DNA of 64,000 bases from Parvularcula sp964219355. Lineage in GTDB: Bacteria > Pseudomonadota > Alphaproteobacteria > Caulobacterales > Parvularculaceae. The notes beneath the pieces were generated by a model. The model searched no databases. It was not told where the DNA came from and saw only the letters and a list, made by a program, of their open reading frames with translations. Made by a program: the position numbers and the translations under genes. Location of the stretch: the NCBI GenBank assembly GCA_964219355.1, contig CAXPOZ010000001.1, forward strand, positions 620,001 through 684,000, given 5' to 3'. This document shows, in pieces, positions 61,377 to 64,000 of the stretch (positions are counted from its first letter, which is position 1; every line of letters starts with the position of its first letter).

Positions 61377-62276
61377 TCACCCCTCGACGATCAGAAAACT
61401 ATCCAGCCACTCCAGCACCGGGTCCGCGGCCGCAAGAGAGCGTTTGGGGAACGGCCCGTCATGGCGGATGGCGGAAAGGCCGAAATCTGCTGCTGATGCC
61501 ACCACCAAATCCGAGGGCGCATTCGGATAGGCATCGAGCATATCCTGCCCCGTCTTCGGCGTCGCGATCGGATCATCCTTATAGATGAAAGAGCGGATCG
61601 AGGCGGTCACGTCCTCAAAATGATGAGGGCGGAGCTTTTCCTCCAGCTCCCGGCGGTAATAGCTGGGGTCATGGCACCAGCGTTTCCATGTTTCAAAGAC
61701 GCCGCGCGGCAGCGGGCGGCCAGTCCAGCCTCCGCCCCGCTTCACATAGCCATGCTGCGCCAAGGACCAGGCGCCCCAGCCATGCCAGAACCAGAGCGCC
61801 GCCGGGCGGTAGCAGAGAAGATGATTGCCCCAATAGCCCGATCCCACACAAACAAAGGCGTGGGCATCGATCAAAGCATGATTGTCCGCAAAGCCGACCA
61901 TGTGCCCGCCCGCCGAATGCCCGACATGAAGATGCGGGCCGTCCGTGCCGCTGCCTTCTCGCAAGGCCTCGAACATGGCCGGGAAATCAAGCCGTCCCCA
62001 GTCTGAATAATCCATCTTCATCGCGGCGAGATCTTCAGGCGCCGAGCCGCCTATGCCGCGCCAGTCAAAAAGGAGGCAGGCAAAGCCCCGCTCCGCCGCA
62101 GCCCGCGCAAAGCGCAGATAGAATTCCTTGGGATAGCCTGTGCCGGTCGAAACCAGCAGCGCGCCCTTCGCCGCCGGCGGGCGCAGCCACAGCGCGGATA
62201 AGGAAAAGCCGTCACGCGCGGTCACGCGGACGGCCTCTTCCTTGATATCATGGAGGATCATCATGGTTTCGGCCAT
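61377..62276 (-). CDS. COG4757-like alpha/beta hydrolase
   Basis: A 299-residue cytoplasmic hydrolase. Its N-terminal strand ALLVSTGTGYPKEFYLRFA carries the oxyanion loop, the nucleophile serine is in HVGHSAGGHM, and the C-terminal part has the acid and histidine (FIYKDDPIATPKTG, IRHDGPF). Resembles predicted alpha/beta hydrolases of COG4757; the substrate is unknown. Convergent with the DUF6090 gene; 21 bp downstream of sodB on the same strand. Confidence 0.83.
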   Translation of the reverse strand: MAETMMILHDIKEEAVRVTARDGFSLSALWLRPPAAKGALLVSTGTGYPKEFYLRFARAAAERGFACLLFDWRGIGGSAPEDLAAMKMDYSDWGRLDFPAMFEALREGSGTDGPHLHVGHSAGGHMVGFADNHALIDAHAFVCVGSGYWGNHLLCYRPAALWFWHGWGAWSLAQHGYVKRGGGWTGRPLPRGVFETWKRWCHDPSYYRRELEEKLRPHHFEDVTASIRSFIYKDDPIATPKTGQDMLDAYPNAPSDLVVASAADFGLSAIRHDGPFPKRSLAAADPVLEWLDSFLIVEG

Positions 62277-62297
62277 GACAACCCTCTAGAGGATTAT

Positions 62298-62903
62298 TTA
62301 GACACTGGCGAGTTGCTGTTCTGCATAATCCCAATTCGCCAGATGACTAAGCCAGTGCTCCATATAGTCGGGGCGCTTGTTCTGGTAATCGAGATAATAG
62401 GCGTGCTCCCACACATCCATGGTGAGGAGTGTCGTTGCGCCATCATCGGTCAGCGGACATTCCGCGTTCGGTGTCTTGCGGACCTCGAGCTTGCCACCCT
62501 TATGGACGAGCCATGCCCAGCCCGAGCCGAACTGGGTCGCGCCGGCCTTTTTGAAGGCGTCGGCGAACTCGCCATAAGAGCCGAAGCTGTCCTTGATCGC
62601 CGCAGCGACCTTGGAACCGGCTTTCGGCTCTCCGCCGCCATTCGGGCTCATCGACAGCCAGTAGACATTGTGGTTCCAGATCTGGGCCGCATTGTTGAAG
62701 AGGCCCTGATTGCCGGATTTATGCGCGGCACGGACGATTTCTTCGAGCGAGGCATTGGCAAGGTCCGTGCCTGCGATCATTTCATTAGCGACATCGACAT
62801 ATTTCTGGTGGTGCTTGCCGTGGTGGAAATCGAGGGTCTCTGCCGAGACATGGGGTGCCAAAGCGTCCTTGGCGTAAGGCAGGTCAGGAAGGCTTAAAGC
62901 CAT
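62298..62903 (-). CDS. sodB: Superoxide dismutase (Fe/Mn)
   Basis: Converts superoxide to peroxide and oxygen. The 201-residue protein has the metal ligands in HHGKHHQKYV (His), IWNHNVYW (His), and MDVWEHAYYLDYQNKRPDY (Asp and His). The segments GSGWAWLV and QGLFNNAAQIWNH fit the iron form. It is divergent from metH. Confidence 0.95.
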   Translation of the reverse strand: MALSLPDLPYAKDALAPHVSAETLDFHHGKHHQKYVDVANEMIAGTDLANASLEEIVRAAHKSGNQGLFNNAAQIWNHNVYWLSMSPNGGGEPKAGSKVAAAIKDSFGSYGEFADAFKKAGATQFGSGWAWLVHKGGKLEVRKTPNAECPLTDDGATTLLTMDVWEHAYYLDYQNKRPDYMEHWLSHLANWDYAEQQLASV

Positions 62904-63032
62904 AATCGTTCTCCACTTGGGTTGGTGTTGTCCGGGCGGAACGTAAGGACCGGTACACGCCGGTCAATCCGTATCCTCACTCCCCAGGAGAAAAACCGCG
63001 TGGGAAATGGATTCGTTCCAACCGATTGCCAT

Positions 63033-63054
63033 CATATAAAGATTTCTTTATATG
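63033..63054. promoter_or_regulatory. Palindromic operator upstream of metH
   Basis: CATATAAAG (63033-63041) and CTTTATATG (63046-63054) are perfect reverse-complement arms around ATTT. It lies 26 bp upstream of the metH ATG. ArsR-type regulators of the methionine cycle (SahR-like) bind A/T-rich palindromes before metH in several Proteobacteria, so this is a candidate site for such a repressor (inference). No regulator gene is in the window. Confidence 0.65.
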
Positions 63055-63080
63055 ACTTTGCTTAGCCGCCGGATATCGCC

Positions 63081-64000
63081 ATGACCACGCACGCCCAACG
63101 CCAGGACCAACTCGCCCAAGCCTTCAAGGAGCGCATTCTCGTGCTCGACGGGGCGGCCGGGACCATGATCCAGCGCCAGAAGCCCGATGAGGCGGCCTAT
63201 CGCGGCAAGCGCTTCCATGACTGGCCGAAGGATGTGGCGGGGAACAATGACCTCCTCAACCTCACCCAGCCGGAGATCATCGCGAATATGCACCGCGAAT
63301 ATCTCGAGGCCGGGGCCGACATTATCGAGACCAACACCTTCAGCGCGACGACCATCGCGCAGGCCGATTACGGCATGGAGGAGATCGCCCGCGAGCTGAA
63401 TGTCGAGGGCGCGCGCCTCGCCCGCTATGAGGCGGACAAAGCCTCCACGCCGGAGCGCCCGCGCTTTGTTGCCGGCGCGATCGGCCCGACCAACCGCGCG
63501 GCTTCGATCAGTCCCGATGTGAATGATCCCGGCGCGCGCAATGTCACCTTCGAGGAGCTGCGCGATGCCTATTACGAGGCCGCCGACGGGCTGATCGAAG
63601 GGGGCGCCGACATGCTCCTGATCGAGACGATCACCGATACGCTGAATGTCCGTGCCGCGATCTTCGCCATTGAAGAGCTGTTCGACGAGAAGGGCCTGCG
63701 CGTGCCGGTGATGATCTCGGTCATGATCCCGGACCAGTCGGGCCGCACCCTGTCGGGCCAGACGGTCGAGGCCTTCTATAATTCGGTGCGCCATGCGAGC
63801 CCCTTCTCGGTCGGGGTCAATTGCTCGCTCGGGCCCGATCTGATGCGCCCGCATGTCGCCGAGTTCAGCCGCATTTCGGAATGCTATGTCTCGGCCTATC
63901 CCAATGCGGGCCTGCCCAATGCCTTTGGCGAATATGATGAGACGCCCGAAAGCATGGCGAGCCATATCAAAGAGTGGGCCGAGGCCGGATTATTGAACAT
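63081..64000 (+). CDS. metH: Methionine synthase MetH, N-terminal part (cut by window edge)
   Basis: Cobalamin-dependent methyltransferase that transfers the methyl group from 5-methyltetrahydrofolate to homocysteine. The visible 306 codons cover the homocysteine-binding barrel: ILVLDGAAGTMIQRQ at the start, DIIETNTFSATTIAQADYG, AGAIGPTNRAASISPDV, and FSVGVNCSLGPDLM with the first zinc-binding cysteine. The later GGCCGT zinc motif and the other domains would lie past the window. It sits 26 bp beyond a palindromic operator. Confidence 0.95.
   Translation, partial: MTTHAQRQDQLAQAFKERILVLDGAAGTMIQRQKPDEAAYRGKRFHDWPKDVAGNNDLLNLTQPEIIANMHREYLEAGADIIETNTFSATTIAQADYGMEEIARELNVEGARLARYEADKASTPERPRFVAGAIGPTNRAASISPDVNDPGARNVTFEELRDAYYEAADGLIEGGADMLLIETITDTLNVRAAIFAIEELFDEKGLRVPVMISVMIPDQSGRTLSGQTVEAFYNSVRHASPFSVGVNCSLGPDLMRPHVAEFSRISECYVSAYPNAGLPNAFGEYDETPESMASHIKEWAEAGLLN

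Noticed and set aside
63048..63965. 305-codon minus-strand open frame over metH
   Set aside because: The plus strand encodes an intact MetH N-terminus with its homocysteine-domain motifs; the antisense frame is a GC-rich artefact.
1..64000. tRNA, rRNA, CRISPR array or prophage
   Set aside because: No TPsiC-like motif with a cloverleaf, no rRNA-like sequence, no regularly spaced repeats and no integrase, capsid or transposase genes were noticed.

Overview
The window reads as a GC-rich alphaproteobacterial chromosome segment carrying the dnaA/dnaN/recF/gyrB replication locus. The lineage is inferred from the gene content: an rpsT-dnaA neighbourhood, DUF2336, DUF1304, DUF6476 and DUF6090-like proteins, a tolQRAB-pal block without cpoB, an AraC-regulated TonB receptor, and a PIM-like RluA/RpoH neighbourhood. 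Together these suggest a marine Caulobacterales/Hyphomonadaceae/Parvularculales-type bacterium. No tRNA, rRNA, CRISPR array, prophage or insertion sequence was recognised.

Layout. 1-6.2 kb: the end of an Mrp/Mnh antiporter operon (mnhE, cut by the window edge), a DUF2336 protein, a small lipoprotein, purEK, a degenerate GGDEF protein and pgi. 6.2-11.8 kb: a seven-gene minus-strand block of thiol-redox and metal-binding proteins. It contains a redoxin, a ScsB/DsbD-type transporter, a glutaredoxin-MauE fusion, a MerT-like membrane protein, a His-rich MerP-like HMA protein, a beta-barrel-like protein and a Met/His/Cys-rich secreted protein, and it closes with a clear terminator. 11.8-18.3 kb: an SDH/ClpP-fold membrane protease, an M14 carboxypeptidase, DUF1304, a VOC protein, methionine aminopeptidase, RadC and small regulators. 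18.3-22.6 kb: tolQRAB-pal. 22.7-27.2 kb: an RTX-like anchored protein, asd, an MFS carrier and an alpha/beta hydrolase. 27.2-31.9 kb: a TonB receptor, its likely AraC regulator, and RarD. 32-35.6 kb: DUF6476, RluD-like, rpoH and a hydrolase. 35.6-40.7 kb: a giant secreted amidohydrolase with an N-terminal propeller, and a SulP transporter.

40.7-49.9 kb is the replication block: an adenylate-kinase-like ATPase, gyrB, recF, dnaN and dnaA on the minus strand, then an AT-richer 580-bp gap that is an oriC candidate, then rpsT, mutM and an ICMT-like methyltransferase. The DnaA protein is unusually divergent. 50-56.2 kb is the most accessory-looking stretch. It holds an SPFH-like gene divergent from an unrecognised gene across two palindromes, DUF4197, a flavoprotein, a GIY-YIG nuclease bracketed by hairpin repeats, and an AT-richer orphan ORF abutting nrdA. 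56.2-64 kb: nrdA, a double-FKBP lipoprotein, hydrolases, a DUF6090 protein, superoxide dismutase, and the 5' part of metH behind a perfect palindromic operator.

The best candidates for something undescribed are the MerTP-like/ScsB-like metal-thiol operon with its structured leader (6.2-11.8 kb), the GIY-YIG/hairpin element (54.9-55.5 kb), and the SPFH/unknown divergent pair (50.6-52.8 kb). Start sites were chosen by eye from Shine-Dalgarno-like sequences and family knowledge; no search was run.
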